Notes: a model not told the origin generated them from the letters alone. A stretch of 42,799 nt of DNA from an uncultured Muribaculaceae bacterium (GCA_910576935.1 CAJTKG010000024.1:1-42799); one strand, 5' to 3'; counted from the stretch's first letter, positions 16,891 to 28,856 are shown. Numbers and translations: made by a program.

Positions 16891-17679
16891 ATGAAAAAGA
16901 TTATTCCTCTATCTATTTTGCTGCTGTCATTGTTTGCCTCATGCAATTCCGACGCCCCCCAACCATATGACAACAGTGATCCCGGCAAATATATCGTCAA
17001 GGGCGAGATTGTGCCCGGCAATGTTGATCTACAGGTTTTGAGCCGCTATTCGACGGGGCTTGCCGACGCTACATATACTTTAGGTAGCATGGAACGATAT
17101 TATAAATCCGGTAGTACGAATGGAAAATGGAAAAAGGTCGGTGATGATATAGACGGTTTTGATGGCTTTGATCCCTCGAAGATTGTGATAAAGGGCGGCA
17201 ATTGCTGGCGGAAGATGAAATCGTTTTACTCTGCCTATGGTCCTACAGATTTCTCTGTTGCCCTCGACCTGATTTATCGTGCGAAACATGAGAGCTACGA
17301 CGTTCTGATAAGTGAGAATCTTCAGCTTGACGAGGCCGGCAAGACCCTTTTGATAGGAAAAGCCGAATACGGCCTGCTGTATGCCGACGATAACAGCATG
17401 GTCATCAGTAGAGAATCAAAAAGTGTCGGAGCCGAAGATAAAGACTGGATTGAAATAGCATCATTCAAACTGTCAGCACCGTTTGAAACCCAAGGTACGC
17501 CTATGATCTTCGAAACCGCGACAGAGGCATATGACTGGATTATCGCGCTTTTCCGCGAATATTTCGGCGAGTCTGTCGACAGAAATAAATTTTACGGTGG
17601 CTCTGTAATACTTGACAAACCCATGTTTGGCGTAGAAGACCTCATCGAAGAACGCGACCGCATCGTCATGTACGATTGA
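16891..17679 (+). CDS. Lipoprotein of unknown function
   Basis: The protein has 262 residues. A lipoprotein leader (MKKIIPLSILLLSLFASC, Cys 18) predicts an envelope location. The mature part is acidic and mixed alpha/beta, with no family I recognise; 'ETATEAYDWIIALFREYFGES' near the end may be an amphipathic helix. It is somewhat more AT-rich than the operons around it. It is a single-gene unit with a clear promoter upstream and a terminator shared with the convergent LRR gene downstream. Confidence 0.75.
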   Translation: MKKIIPLSILLLSLFASCNSDAPQPYDNSDPGKYIVKGEIVPGNVDLQVLSRYSTGLADATYTLGSMERYYKSGSTNGKWKKVGDDIDGFDGFDPSKIVIKGGNCWRKMKSFYSAYGPTDFSVALDLIYRAKHESYDVLISENLQLDEAGKTLLIGKAEYGLLYADDNSMVISRESKSVGAEDKDWIEIASFKLSAPFETQGTPMIFETATEAYDWIIALFREYFGESVDRNKFYGGSVILDKPMFGVEDLIEERDRIVMYD

Positions 17680-17830
17680 AACAGAGCCGCATATAGCGAG
17701 ACGAAGTTGGGCGACGACCTTCATGCCGTCGCCCAATGTCATGCTTCACAAAATAACATCAACATGGCGGAGATGTTGACTCCTTCTCTGCGAACAGCGA
17801 GAAGCAAAAACTTGAAGCCGCAGATAAACG

Positions 17831-17860
17831 AAAGGCCGGAGAAACGTGTCCCCGGCCTTT
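17831..17860. terminator. Bidirectional terminator between lipoprotein and LRR gene
   Basis: A perfect 9-bp inverted repeat AAAGGCCGG (17831-17839) / CCGGCCTTT (17852-17860) with a 12-base loop and A/T ends on both sides lies between two convergent genes. Confidence 0.7.
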
Positions 17861-17888
17861 GCGATTGATATAGGATGCTCCCTGAATA

Positions 17889-20800
17889 TTATCTTACGGC
17901 AATCTTGTGGGCTTTGCTACCCTGAATGATGATGTAGATGCCTGCGGCAAGATTATCCTTGTCTGTGCCGACCATAATGCCGCTGAGGTTGTAGACTTTG
18001 TAGGGAAGCGACGGGTCGAACTCATCTGAAGAAGCCACGGAAACGACATCGTTGATCTTTGAGACAATGCTGTTGACACTGAATTCGAGCACAGGGCCGT
18101 CGGCATAGAGGGTAGAGGCGATGATCTTGCATTCGGCAGCGTCGGCTTTGGCGCGGTCCGGAGCGAGAGTGCGGCCGTTCTCGTCCTTGAGAGCGTGGAA
18201 CGTTACCAGGCCGTTGTTGTCTACGGTGGCAATTTCGGGATTGGTCGAATGCCAGAATACTGTTTTCAACGATGCGCCATTCGGCACTACAGTGGCATAA
18301 AGCTGCTGTTTGGTGTCGGCTTGGTAGATCAGAGGCAAGCTGGCTCCTTTGTCAATACCGGTGGCGCTTATGAGCTTGGCCTGATTGAAGCGATACCAGC
18401 AGTAGTTTGACTCATAGTAAGAGTCGAGGGTAGATTCATTGTCGGTTTCATCTTGCACATACAGAGTGCCGTTATAGTTGCTGAACGAGTTGTTGGATGC
18501 TGTCGGAGGGGTCTGGGCTGTGATGTTGGTGATGGTATTGGTGGCGGCGCAGCCGAAAGCATGTTCACCGAGAGTGGTGAGTCCCGCGCCTATCGTTATA
18601 TTTTTTAGGTTGGCGCCGTCGAAAGCGGATGCTCCGATTTCGGTTACTTTAGAGGGTATTACGACCGAAGTAAGCGATGAACAGTCTGAGAATGCATGTT
18701 CGCCAATGGTTTCTATTCCACTGCCAAGCGTCAAAAAACGCAAACTGTCATGGTTGGAGAAGGCATACGGGTCAATCTTTGTTAATAAATTGCCGATAAC
18801 GAGAGTGGTCATGTCATTATATTTCAATAAACGGCCGGTATACTGTCGTCCTATATACATGTATTCAATTGGATCCCAAAAATGGTTGTCTTCATCTACT
18901 CCTATTTCGGAACGTTCCAGTGTAATAGGCTGTATGCCATCTTCAATGGTAAACGATTTCAGCTTAATACAACTGCTGAAAGCATCCAAGCCTATTGAAG
19001 TGACGGAGTTGGGAATGGACACGGAGGTCAAGCCGCTATTGAGGAAGGCGCTATTGCCGATAGAAATTACGGAGTTGGGAATCTTCACATGGGACAATTC
19101 TAGACATCCCGAAAAGGCACTATTGCCGATTGAAGTGACTGAGTTGGGGATATATATATAAATAAGGTTGTCGCATTTGAAAAATGCATTGTCGGGTATA
19201 TATGAAAGCTGATTGTTTAAAGCAACCGAAGCCATACCCGTACAATGCATAAATGCTCCCTCGCCTATATCAGTAAGGTTTTGTGGGAATACAATATTAT
19301 GGAGTCCGCAATAGCTGAATGCTTGGTTGCCGATAGAAGTCAATGCGTCGTTGAACGACACTTCTGAGAGTTTCGTACAACCTTGGAACGCTTGATTGCC
19401 GATAGAAGTCAGCGCGTTATTAAATGACACTTCTGAGAGTTTCGTACAACCTTGGAACGCTTGGTCGCCGATAGAAGTCAGCGCGTCATTAAACGACACT
19501 TTTGAGAGTTTCGTACAACCTTGGAACGCTTGGTCGTCAATAAAGGTAAGCGCGTCGTAGCATGTGAAGGATTTCAGATTTATACATCCTTTAAAAGCGG
19601 CTTTCCAGATTTTTTTGATTTTTGTACGGGAAGTGTTTATTGAATCAAGCTTCACATTTCCCTCAAAGGCACCGGGGCCTATTGCTGTCACATAATAGCG
19701 GACAGCATCTCCCGAACTCTCATCTACGATACGGTCAGGTATGCTGACTGTTGTCATATTGGGATTACATCTGGCCAAAATCGCCTCTTTAGATTCAGGC
19801 TTATCGATTAGGATAAAGTTGAATACGTCATCATAGAATTTTCTTGCAGGGTTTCCGTCAACTGTGATATTATTGAATTGACTCCAGAAAGGCGAGAAAT
19901 AATCATAGGCATCATCCGGAATGTCTAATGTGGCATTTTCGTATGTATCATAGCTAAAAGTTTCACTATCAATATCAGGGGGTATGATCCCAAGACACTT
20001 TATCAATGTCAGTTCGTTGCAGTCTTGGAAAGCAGACTTTCCGATTGTAGTCACGGAGTTGGGAATGGTGATCGAGGTCAGATCGCTACAGTTTTGGAAA
20101 GCATACTCCCCGATTGAAGTCACGGAGTTGCCGAACATAATCCGGGTCAGGCCGCTGCAGCCTTTGAATGTAGACAGGTTGATTGCAGTCACGGAGTCGG
20201 GAATAGTGATCGAGGTCAGGGCGCTACAGTCTTGGAAAGCATACTTACCTATTTTTTTGACAGAGTCGGGAATGGTAATCGAAGTCAGGCTCGTGCAGCC
20301 CTGAAATGCATTGTCACCTATTGAGGTCACGGAGTTGGGAATGGTGATCGATGTCAGGTCGCTACAGCTACGGAACGCAGAGAAGCCGATTGAGGTCACA
20401 GTGTTGGGAATTTCATAATCGCCCGAGTGTGTTATAGGGGCAAAATAAAGATATGATTTATCATTATTAAAAATGAAATCATCTTCTATAATCACCTCAT
20501 TGGTAGGATATGCAATGGCAACATAATTAGCCGGATTATTAGTGTTAAACGGGTTATAGATTTTGTCGGGATAGGCCGCTTTCTTCAGCTTGTCACATTT
20601 AGCGAAGGAACTGGCGCCGTATGAGGTAACAGAGTTGCCGATTATTGCCTGAGTCAAGCCGCTACAGTTATAGAATGCATAGTTGCCGATTGAAGTCACG
20701 GTATTGGGAATGGTGATCGATGTCAAGCCGCTACAGTCATAGAAAGCATAGTCGCCGATTGAGGTAACGGTGTTGGGAATGGTGATCGATGTCAGGTCGC

Positions 20801-21950
20801 TACAGCTACGGAACGCAGAGAAGCCGATTGAGGTAACGGTGTTGGGAATTTCAAAATCTCCGGAGAGTGTTATAGGTGCAAAATAAAGATATGATTTATC
20901 ATTATTAAAAATGAAATCATCTTCTATAATCGCCTCATCGGTAGGGTATGTAATGGCCGTACAAGAACTACCACTATTACGAAACGGGTTGTTGATTTTG
21001 TTGGGATAGGCCGCTTTCTTCAGCTTGTCACAATTAGCGAAGGCGGTGCCGCTGCATGAGATGATGGAGTTGCCGATTATTGTCTGGGTCAGGCCGTTAC
21101 AGCCTGCGAAAGCAAAATTATATATGTTTGTGACAGAGTTGGGAATAGTAAGCGATGTCAGGCCGCTACAGGCTGCGAATGCAGACTCCCCGATTATAGC
21201 CACGGAGTTGCCGAACATAATCCGGGTCAGGCCGCTGCAGTTTTTGAATGTAAACTGGTTGATTGCAGTCACGGAGTCGGGAATAGTGATCGAGGTCAGG
21301 GCGCTACAGTCTTGGAAAGCATACTTGCCTATTTTTTTGACAGAGTCGGGAATGGTAATCGAAGTCAGGCTCGTGCAGCCCTGAAATGCATAGTCACCTA
21401 TTGAAGTCACGGAGTTGGAGATTTCAATTGAGGTTATATTTGTGCAGCCCTGAAATGCATTGTCACCTATTGAAGTCGCTGTTGAGGGAATTTTAATGTC
21501 GGATGTAGTGACAAGACATTCTATGACGGCGCCCTTACTGTTGATAAGAAACGCATTGCCTTCGTATACTTCATATGTCCCCCTGCCGCATATAGTTAAC
21601 TTTTCAATATTTGGAATTTTCCCTGAACTAAAAAAGGAACTGACGGTGGCAGGTTCGATGCTCTCCGGTACTGTCATCTCCTTGAGCGTCTCGCTTTCGA
21701 AATTGAGCCATTTAACAGTCGAGGTATATGTCTTGTTATTGTAAGTGTATTCGTAGGATTGAGGGATGCTCACCGTTTCTAACGACGGATCGACGGCTAT
21801 CACTGTACTTCCATTGTAGTTGGTTGCTTCGTAAGTTATGCCGTTTATCGTAGTCTGAACCGCAGTCCAGGCTGATGCATGACTTATTCCGGCGAGCAAG
21901 AGTAAAAGCGCAGTCAATGCTCGCATTTGTCTTCGTATAAATTTAGTCAT
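17889..21950 (-). CDS. BspA-like leucine-rich-repeat surface protein
   Basis: The protein has 1353 residues from MTKFIRR, chosen because it begins a good signal peptide (to about ISHASA); the open frame 30 codons further upstream has none. The body is about thirty LRR_5/TpLRR units with the core 'LTSITIPNSVTSIGDYAFQGCS', the BspA type used for adhesion and surface display. A Big_2-like beta domain (about residues 1180-1300, 'PNGASLKTVFWHSTNPEIATVDNNGLVTF') follows. The end, 'YKVYNLSGIMVGTDKDNLAAGIYIIIQGSKAHKIAVR', resembles the T9SS C-terminal sorting domain. PorX and PorU-like genes nearby make T9SS export plausible. Internal repeats are near-identical at DNA level, indicating recent expansion. 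It is more AT-rich than housekeeping neighbours. Confidence 0.88.
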   Translation of the reverse strand: MTKFIRRQMRALTALLLLLAGISHASAWTAVQTTINGITYEATNYNGSTVIAVDPSLETVSIPQSYEYTYNNKTYTSTVKWLNFESETLKEMTVPESIEPATVSSFFSSGKIPNIEKLTICGRGTYEVYEGNAFLINSKGAVIECLVTTSDIKIPSTATSIGDNAFQGCTNITSIEISNSVTSIGDYAFQGCTSLTSITIPDSVKKIGKYAFQDCSALTSITIPDSVTAINQFTFKNCSGLTRIMFGNSVAIIGESAFAACSGLTSLTIPNSVTNIYNFAFAGCNGLTQTIIGNSIISCSGTAFANCDKLKKAAYPNKINNPFRNSGSSCTAITYPTDEAIIEDDFIFNNDKSYLYFAPITLSGDFEIPNTVTSIGFSAFRSCSDLTSITIPNTVTSIGDYAFYDCSGLTSITIPNTVTSIGNYAFYNCSGLTQAIIGNSVTSYGASSFAKCDKLKKAAYPDKIYNPFNTNNPANYVAIAYPTNEVIIEDDFIFNNDKSYLYFAPITHSGDYEIPNTVTSIGFSAFRSCSDLTSITIPNSVTSIGDNAFQGCTSLTSITIPDSVKKIGKYAFQDCSALTSITIPDSVTAINLSTFKGCSGLTRIMFGNSVTSIGEYAFQNCSDLTSITIPNSVTTIGKSAFQDCNELTLIKCLGIIPPDIDSETFSYDTYENATLDIPDDAYDYFSPFWSQFNNITVDGNPARKFYDDVFNFILIDKPESKEAILARCNPNMTTVSIPDRIVDESSGDAVRYYVTAIGPGAFEGNVKLDSINTSRTKIKKIWKAAFKGCINLKSFTCYDALTFIDDQAFQGCTKLSKVSFNDALTSIGDQAFQGCTKLSEVSFNNALTSIGNQAFQGCTKLSEVSFNDALTSIGNQAFSYCGLHNIVFPQNLTDIGEGAFMHCTGMASVALNNQLSYIPDNAFFKCDNLIYIYIPNSVTSIGNSAFSGCLELSHVKIPNSVISIGNSAFLNSGLTSVSIPNSVTSIGLDAFSSCIKLKSFTIEDGIQPITLERSEIGVDEDNHFWDPIEYMYIGRQYTGRLLKYNDMTTLVIGNLLTKIDPYAFSNHDSLRFLTLGSGIETIGEHAFSDCSSLTSVVIPSKVTEIGASAFDGANLKNITIGAGLTTLGEHAFGCAATNTITNITAQTPPTASNNSFSNYNGTLYVQDETDNESTLDSYYESNYCWYRFNQAKLISATGIDKGASLPLIYQADTKQQLYATVVPNGASLKTVFWHSTNPEIATVDNNGLVTFHALKDENGRTLAPDRAKADAAECKIIASTLYADGPVLEFSVNSIVSKINDVVSVASSDEFDPSLPYKVYNLSGIMVGTDKDNLAAGIYIIIQGSKAHKIAVR
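19321..19527 (-). repeat. Three tandem 69-bp repeats inside the LRR gene
   Basis: Units begin at 19321, 19390 and 19459, each 69 bases (23 codons, one LRR) and nearly identical. A fourth diverged unit starts at 19528. The length keeps the frame, so copy number could change without disrupting the protein. Confidence 0.85.
20181..20310 (-). repeat. 130-bp segment duplicated at 21261-21390 in the LRR gene
   Basis: The two 130-bp stretches differ at a single visible position and lie exactly 1080 bases (360 codons) apart. A second duplicated block (starting at 20441 and 20879, offset 438 bases) lies between them. Both offsets are multiples of three. Confidence 0.85.
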
Positions 21951-22917
21951 AGTACTTGGGATTTGTTGTTTGTTATATGGTTGGGAATAATTAATACAGT
22001 GGTTAGGTGCGCATCTGTAGAAGCCCCCGGAGAATACCATTCGGGATTATTATTACGGTAAAATGTGATTGCAAATCGAGTGGTAAGGGCGTGATTCTTT
22101 TCATCAGCAGGTTGAAACGCTCACTGATTCCCGGAGTGAAACTAAATATGATTGGTCGTAAAAAGAGAAAAAGCGCAGGAATCTTACCATTGCCGTCCCC
22201 TGCTTAAGGCTCTCGCATTGCCCATCTATGTAGAACGGCAACGTGCAGAGCCTACGCTTATGTATATAATCATATCACACCTCTGCTTCCTCTCGGGAGC
22301 AAGATGCATGGGATTACATACCGCAGGCGTTCCACCGTTGCTCCGCTCTTGACATAGATGAAGAATTTGCGAGATTCCAAGCAGTCAAGAACAAGCGTCA
22401 AGTAAACGCTGATTCAATATGTCGTTCCACGGCTTGCCGTGGCGGTGCAGCCCCACCCCAAGCCCGAAACCGGGCTCTGCGGACGGTCTGCGCTACAAAA
22501 TTAATATTAAAACACAAAGTACACAACTTTAATTTTGTTTCTCGTCGTTTTTTAACGAAAAAACGAAAAAATATTGTCGCCTATAGTGATTATATAGGTG
22601 TTGATGGCACATTGGAGTAAGCGGCGGTCTCTCGACAGTCGTATGGACCGTGTCTGAAGTTCTCGGATTGAAACCATGGTGTGGTAAAGCAAAAGTGCAT
22701 AGATAGAGGGCGTTAGTCTTGACATTTTGCTATAATTCTTTGATTTCTTCGTCAGTCTCGAAGTCATCGCTCTGTACATCGCGCCCTCCATCGCTCCATA
22801 CCCCGCCCCGTCATTTTTGGCCGCATAGGCTTTTTCTTTGGCGTTTCGCCGCCCCGTGCTATACGTTTTTACTCAAAAATGAGTAATTTTGCATCGCTTA
22901 ATTAACGATAAAACACA
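21951..22917. other. Long non-coding stretch with hairpin repeats
   Basis: No convincing gene is seen; short plus-strand frames near 22007-22350 lack family features. Two hairpins are clear: CCACGGC/GCCGTGG with a 2-base loop (22427-22442) and AGCCCG/CGGGCT (22461-22476). A degenerate copy of the REP-like unit found at 28386-28448 occurs near 22620-22680 (GTATGGACCG...TCTGAAG...CTCGGATTGAA), and a CGCTCCATAC remnant lies near 22793-22802. Confidence 0.5.
22884..22891 (+). promoter_or_regulatory. -7 box for cvpA-suf genes
   Basis: TAATTTTG matches TAnnTTTG, 26 bases before the cvpA ATG; no good -33 element is seen. It overlaps the last base of a 14-base palindrome ACTCA/TGAGT (22871-22884), which could be a small operator. 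Confidence 0.4.
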
Positions 22918-23415
22918 ATGGCATCAAACGCTTTGATCATATTGCTTCTGATCGTGCTCTTTTATGCGGCTTTTACCGGCTTCAGAAAAGGCTTCGTCTC
23001 TCAGATAGGCCAGCTTGCCGGCCTTATCGGCGGCGTCATCGTCTGTCGGGTCTATGGAGACACATTCGCCGCGTGGCTTGCCGGTAAAGACCCCGAGGCT
23101 GCCCTCACGACCGTCTATGTTATCGCATATATCATACTGTTCATTCTGGCCTACGCGATAATACGTCTGCTTTTCAGTCTTGTGAAAGGATTTATCCATT
23201 TGGTGGCTCTTGGTTGGGCCGACCGTCTCGGCGGCGCTCTCTTCAAAATCGTCAAATGGCTCTTTATCGTCAGCTTCGTGTATAACCTATGGCTTACTGT
23301 CAGTCCCACATCAACCCTCAAAGGCGACCGCACGATGGTCAAGGTCGAGAAGACATTACGGACTTTCGCGCCACAGGTGCTGGGAATGGTAAAAGACAAA
23401 ACATCAGACCAATGA
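22918..23415 (+). CDS. cvpA: CvpA family membrane protein
   Basis: The protein has 165 residues. Four hydrophobic segments (about 4-20, 27-45, 65-90, 105-125) and the N-terminal 'IILLLIVLFYAAFTGFRKGFVSQIGQLAGLIGG' are typical of CvpA, an inner-membrane protein linked to colicin V production in E. coli and to envelope homeostasis more widely. It lies 28 bases before sufB, so it may share the transcript of the suf operon. The role here is not clear. Confidence 0.85.
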   Translation: MASNALIILLLIVLFYAAFTGFRKGFVSQIGQLAGLIGGVIVCRVYGDTFAAWLAGKDPEAALTTVYVIAYIILFILAYAIIRLLFSLVKGFIHLVALGWADRLGGALFKIVKWLFIVSFVYNLWLTVSPTSTLKGDRTMVKVEKTLRTFAPQVLGMVKDKTSDQ

Positions 23416-23443
23416 TCGGTGTTATACAATAAATCACAATCAA

Positions 23444-24910
<1,467 letters not shown>

Positions 24911-24944
24911 TAATATAATAATAAAAAGAAACAGACATAACACA

Positions 24945-25712
<768 letters not shown>

Positions 25713-25723
25713 GCCGTGAGATT

Positions 25724-27073
25724 ATGCAAAACAATTCACTGACACAATATATCGAGCTGTTCGACCGTAACCGCGATGCCATCGAGGCGCACTCGTCCGC
25801 GGTCGTCAACAGACTGCGCCCCGACGCCCTGTCGGCCCTGCACCGTCTCGGCCGACTCCCCGTCAAAGGCGACGAAGGTCATAGCGTCATGTCGCTTGCC
25901 GAGATGTTTTCCCCCGACTTCGGTGTAAACATCAACCGGGTGCCCTTCGCCGTCGATGTCGCCGCTTCGTTCCGTTGCGATGTCCCCAATCTGAGCACAC
26001 TTCTCGGCGTTGTCGTCAACGACACCTTCCGTCCGACCGCGGCGCTGACGGCAAATCTGCCCGAAGGCGTTACCGTCATGTCGCTCGCCGAGGCCGCAAA
26101 AAGCCGGCACGAGTTGGTCGAGCCGTATCTCGGTCGCATTGCGGGCGTCGACAATGCCCCCACGGCTTTAAACACATTGCTCATGCAGGACGGCGTCTTA
26201 ATCCACATCGCCGACGGCGTCAGACTCGAGAAGGCTATTCAGATCGTCAACATCTTTAACGCGTCCTCGCCTATGATGGCCGTGCGTCGCGTGCTCGTCG
26301 TCGCAGGCCGTGACTCGCAGGTGCGCTTGCTCTTCTGCGACCACACCCAGAATGCCGGCATCAACTCGCTCGTCTCCCAGGTCGTCGAGATCTCCGCTGC
26401 CGAGGGCGCCTCTGTCGACTACTACGACCTTGAGGCTACCGATAGCGCCAACTCGCGTCTGTCTCAGCTCTATGCCCGTCAGGCTCGTGGAAGCCGGCTT
26501 ACCGTCAACGGCACGACGTTGAGTTGCGGTTGCACACGCAACGAATACTCCATCGCCGTCGCCGACCGTTGCGACACCGAACTCGTCGGCATGGCCATAG
26601 CCGACGGCAACCAAATCGTCGACAACGCCTCGTCGGTCTTTCACAACGCCGACCACAGCCACAGCCGACAGACTTTCAAATATATACTGTCAGGCAGTTC
26701 GCGTGGCGGCTTCGAAGGCGCCATACGCGTCGACGGTGCTGCCTGCTTCACCGAAGCCTATCAGACAAATCGCAATCTTCTCGCCTCTGACAGCGCACGC
26801 ATGCACACAGCCCCGCAGCTCGAAATCTACTGCGACGAAGTCAAATGCAGCCACGGCGCAGCCACGGGGCAGCTCGACCCAAATGCCCTGTTCTACATGC
26901 GTTCGCGAGGCATTCCGGTCGATGAGGCGCGTCGCATGCTAATGGAGTCGTTCATGTCTGACATCATCGACACGATACACCTCGACGGCCTTCAGGACCG
27001 TCTGCGTCACCTCGTCGAGCGGCGTCTCGGCGGACGTCGTCTCGACTGCGGCGAGTGTAACACATGCAAATAG
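25724..27073 (+). CDS. sufD: Fe-S cluster assembly protein SufD
   Basis: The protein has 449 residues, a SufB paralogue that partners SufB and SufC. The C-terminal half has the diagnostic 'HNADHSHSRQTFKYILSG', 'GRIRVDGAACFTEAYQTNRNLLLS'-type region and 'EVKCSHGAATGQLDPNALFYMRSRGIP' with the conserved His-Gly. It ends with a short Cys-containing tail (CGECNTCK) that is unusual for SufD and might bind metal. It starts 11 bases after sufC and is followed by sufS after 12 bases. Confidence 0.95.
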   Translation: MQNNSLTQYIELFDRNRDAIEAHSSAVVNRLRPDALSALHRLGRLPVKGDEGHSVMSLAEMFSPDFGVNINRVPFAVDVAASFRCDVPNLSTLLGVVVNDTFRPTAALTANLPEGVTVMSLAEAAKSRHELVEPYLGRIAGVDNAPTALNTLLMQDGVLIHIADGVRLEKAIQIVNIFNASSPMMAVRRVLVVAGRDSQVRLLFCDHTQNAGINSLVSQVVEISAAEGASVDYYDLEATDSANSRLSQLYARQARGSRLTVNGTTLSCGCTRNEYSIAVADRCDTELVGMAIADGNQIVDNASSVFHNADHSHSRQTFKYILSGSSRGGFEGAIRVDGAACFTEAYQTNRNLLASDSARMHTAPQLEIYCDEVKCSHGAATGQLDPNALFYMRSRGIPVDEARRMLMESFMSDIIDTIHLDGLQDRLRHLVERRLGGRRLDCGECNTCK

Positions 27074-27085
27074 CTACAGACTACT

Positions 27086-28324
27086 ATGATGGATAGAGAC
27101 AAAATATACGACTACGACGTCGAAAAACAGCGCGAGAAATTCCCCATACTGCGCCGTACGGTCAACGGCCGCCCTCTGGTATATCTCGACAACACCGCCA
27201 CGACCCAGACTCCCCGCGCCGTCGTCGATGCCGTCGTCGACATGTACTACGACAAGAAAGCCAACGTACATCGCGGCGTCCATACCCTGTCTCAAGAGGC
27301 TACAAATGCCATGGAAGCCACGCGCAGCCTCGTCAGAGACTTCATCAACGCCTCGTCGACCGACGAGATAATCTTCACCCGCGGCACCACCGAGGCCATC
27401 AACCTCGTGGCTTCGAGCTACGGCTCGCTCCTCGACGACGGCGACGAAATAATCCTCACCGTCATGGAGCACCACTCCAACATCGTCCCCTGGCAACTGC
27501 TTCAGACACATAAGAGGGTGACAATCAAGGTTGTGTCTGTCAATGATCGCGGCGAACTCGATCTCGACGCATACCTCGCCCTCTTCACTGACCGCACACG
27601 CCTCGTCTCGGTCGCACATGTCTCAAACGTCCTCGGCACAATCAATCCGGTCAGAGAGATGATAGCCTACGCCCATTCCCGGGGCGCTGTTGTCCTCGTC
27701 GACGGCGCCCAGGCAATAGCGCATCTCAACGTCGATGTAACCGACCTCGACGCCGACTTCTATGCTTTCTCGTCGCATAAAATGTACGGTCCGACCGGCG
27801 TCGGCGTTCTCTATGGCAAACGCCGCCACCTCGAAGCCATGCCCCCCTATCAGGGCGGCGGCGAGATGATAGGCCATGTCAGTTTCTCGGGCACGACATG
27901 GGCCGCACTCCCTTATAAGTTCGAGGCCGGTACGCCCGACTTCGTCGACGCGTCGGCCTTCTCCAAAGCCATCGAATATATCAGGTCGCTCGGCATAGAG
28001 CGCATCGCCGCACACGAAAACCGGCTGCTCGACTACACCACCGCCGAACTCCTCACCATACCCGGCATGAGAATATTCGGCACAGCCCCCGACAAATCTG
28101 CCGTCATCTCGTTCCTTATCGGCGACGCCACACCCTTTGACACCGGCATGTTGCTCGACCAGCTCGGTATCGCCGTCCGCACTGGCCATCATTGCGCCCA
28201 GCCATTAATGGAAGCTCTCGGCATCGAAGGCACCGTCCGAGCCTCTTTTGCCCTGTACAACACCTTTGATGAAGCCGACCGCTTCATCGCCGCCGTCCGC
28301 CGCGTCGCCGCAATGCTGACATAA
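27086..28324 (+). CDS. sufS: Cysteine desulfurase SufS
   Basis: The protein has 412 residues. This PLP enzyme takes sulfur from cysteine for the Suf scaffold. D206 (LVDGAQA) and K232 (SSHKMYGP) bind PLP; C370 (RTGHHCAQP) is the persulfide-carrying Cys in the group II loop. The N-terminus PILRRTVNGRPLVYLDNTATTQTP is typical. ATG codons at 27086 and 27089 are both possible starts. It closes the sufBCDS operon. No sufE, sufU or regulator sits here. Confidence 0.96.
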   Translation: MMDRDKIYDYDVEKQREKFPILRRTVNGRPLVYLDNTATTQTPRAVVDAVVDMYYDKKANVHRGVHTLSQEATNAMEATRSLVRDFINASSTDEIIFTRGTTEAINLVASSYGSLLDDGDEIILTVMEHHSNIVPWQLLQTHKRVTIKVVSVNDRGELDLDAYLALFTDRTRLVSVAHVSNVLGTINPVREMIAYAHSRGAVVLVDGAQAIAHLNVDVTDLDADFYAFSSHKMYGPTGVGVLYGKRRHLEAMPPYQGGGEMIGHVSFSGTTWAALPYKFEAGTPDFVDASAFSKAIEYIRSLGIERIAAHENRLLDYTTAELLTIPGMRIFGTAPDKSAVISFLIGDATPFDTGMLLDQLGIAVRTGHHCAQPLMEALGIEGTVRASFALYNTFDEADRFIAAVRRVAAMLT

Positions 28325-28355
28325 TACTCCCCCGGCGATGAGAACCCCCGGCGCT

Positions 28356-28565
28356 ATGGAGCGACGTGAATCAACCGACAAGGATCGACGGTCTCCCGAC
28401 CGTCGCGTCTGAAGCCAAGGCGTATGGACCGAGGGCTTCAGCCCTCGGATTGAATCAAAGTCATTACAGAGTCCCGGCGTAATGGCCAAGGACATATGGA
28501 AGGGTGGGTGGCAGTATTCACTGACGCTATGTTTTTACGACGACTGAAGTCGTCGTTCCATACCC
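28356..28565. repeat. Cluster of REP-like hairpins
   Basis: Three perfect 8-bp-stem, 4-base-loop hairpins occur: CGACGGTC-TCCC-GACCGTCG (28386-28405), CCGAGGGC-TTCA-GCCCTCGG (28429-28448) and ACGACGAC-TGAA-GTCGTCGT (28537-28556). They are linked to a TGGACC/TCCATAC sequence. Partial copies lie at 147-216 and 22427-22680. The architecture resembles REP elements of Bacteroidota; no RAYT transposase is in the window. Confidence 0.7.
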
Positions 28566-28605
28566 GTCTCCGTATCCCGCTCCATATCTCGCCAATGCAT
28601 CCGAT

Positions 28606-28652
28606 AAAAAAACATCCCAATCGCCGATATATCGGAGGTTGGGATGCTTTTT
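28606..28652. terminator. Terminator after tRNA-Gln (bidirectional)
   Basis: CATCCCAA (28613-28620) pairs with TTGGGATG (28639-28646), with an inner palindrome CCGATATATCGG (28624-28635). Runs of A on the left and T on the right allow termination in either direction, mainly of the minus-strand tRNA. Confidence 0.8.
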
Positions 28653-28653
28653 G

Positions 28654-28724
28654 TAGTCTTACCAGGATTCGAACCTAGACAGACAGAACCAAAAACTGTA
28701 GTGCTACCATTACACCATAAGACT
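28654..28724 (-). tRNA. tRNA-Gln (anticodon UUG)
   Basis: The minus strand gives 71 bases with a 7-bp acceptor stem AGTCTTA/TAAGACT, D-arm GGTGTAATGGTAGC, anticodon loop TTTTGGT (anticodon TTG, Gln) and T-arm with GGTTCGAATCC. The inner pair of the anticodon stem is a T-T mismatch. CCA is not encoded. It is flanked by its own promoter and terminator. Confidence 0.93.
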
Positions 28725-28764
28725 ATCCTATGCCCAATCGGCTCAATTGCCGACTAAAGCGTTG

Positions 28765-28796
28765 CAAAGTTATAATATTTTTGTCAAACGGCCAAA
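28765..28796 (-). promoter_or_regulatory. Promoter of tRNA-Gln
   Basis: On the minus strand TTTG (28793-28796), a 20-base spacer and TAACTTTG (28765-28772) match the consensus, about 40 bases upstream of the mature tRNA. Confidence 0.7.
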
Positions 28797-28856
28797 CGAC
28801 AAATCATTTATCGCCCAAAAAAACTGCGTAAAGCTTCAGTGCAAAAATTTCACCGC

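Noticed and set aside
19321..19560. Regular repeats resembling a CRISPR array
   Set aside because: The 69-bp units have no distinct spacers and code in frame for leucine-rich repeats.
22007..22352. Short plus-strand open frames after the LRR gene
   Set aside because: No start context, no family features and they cross hairpin-like repeats; treated as non-coding.
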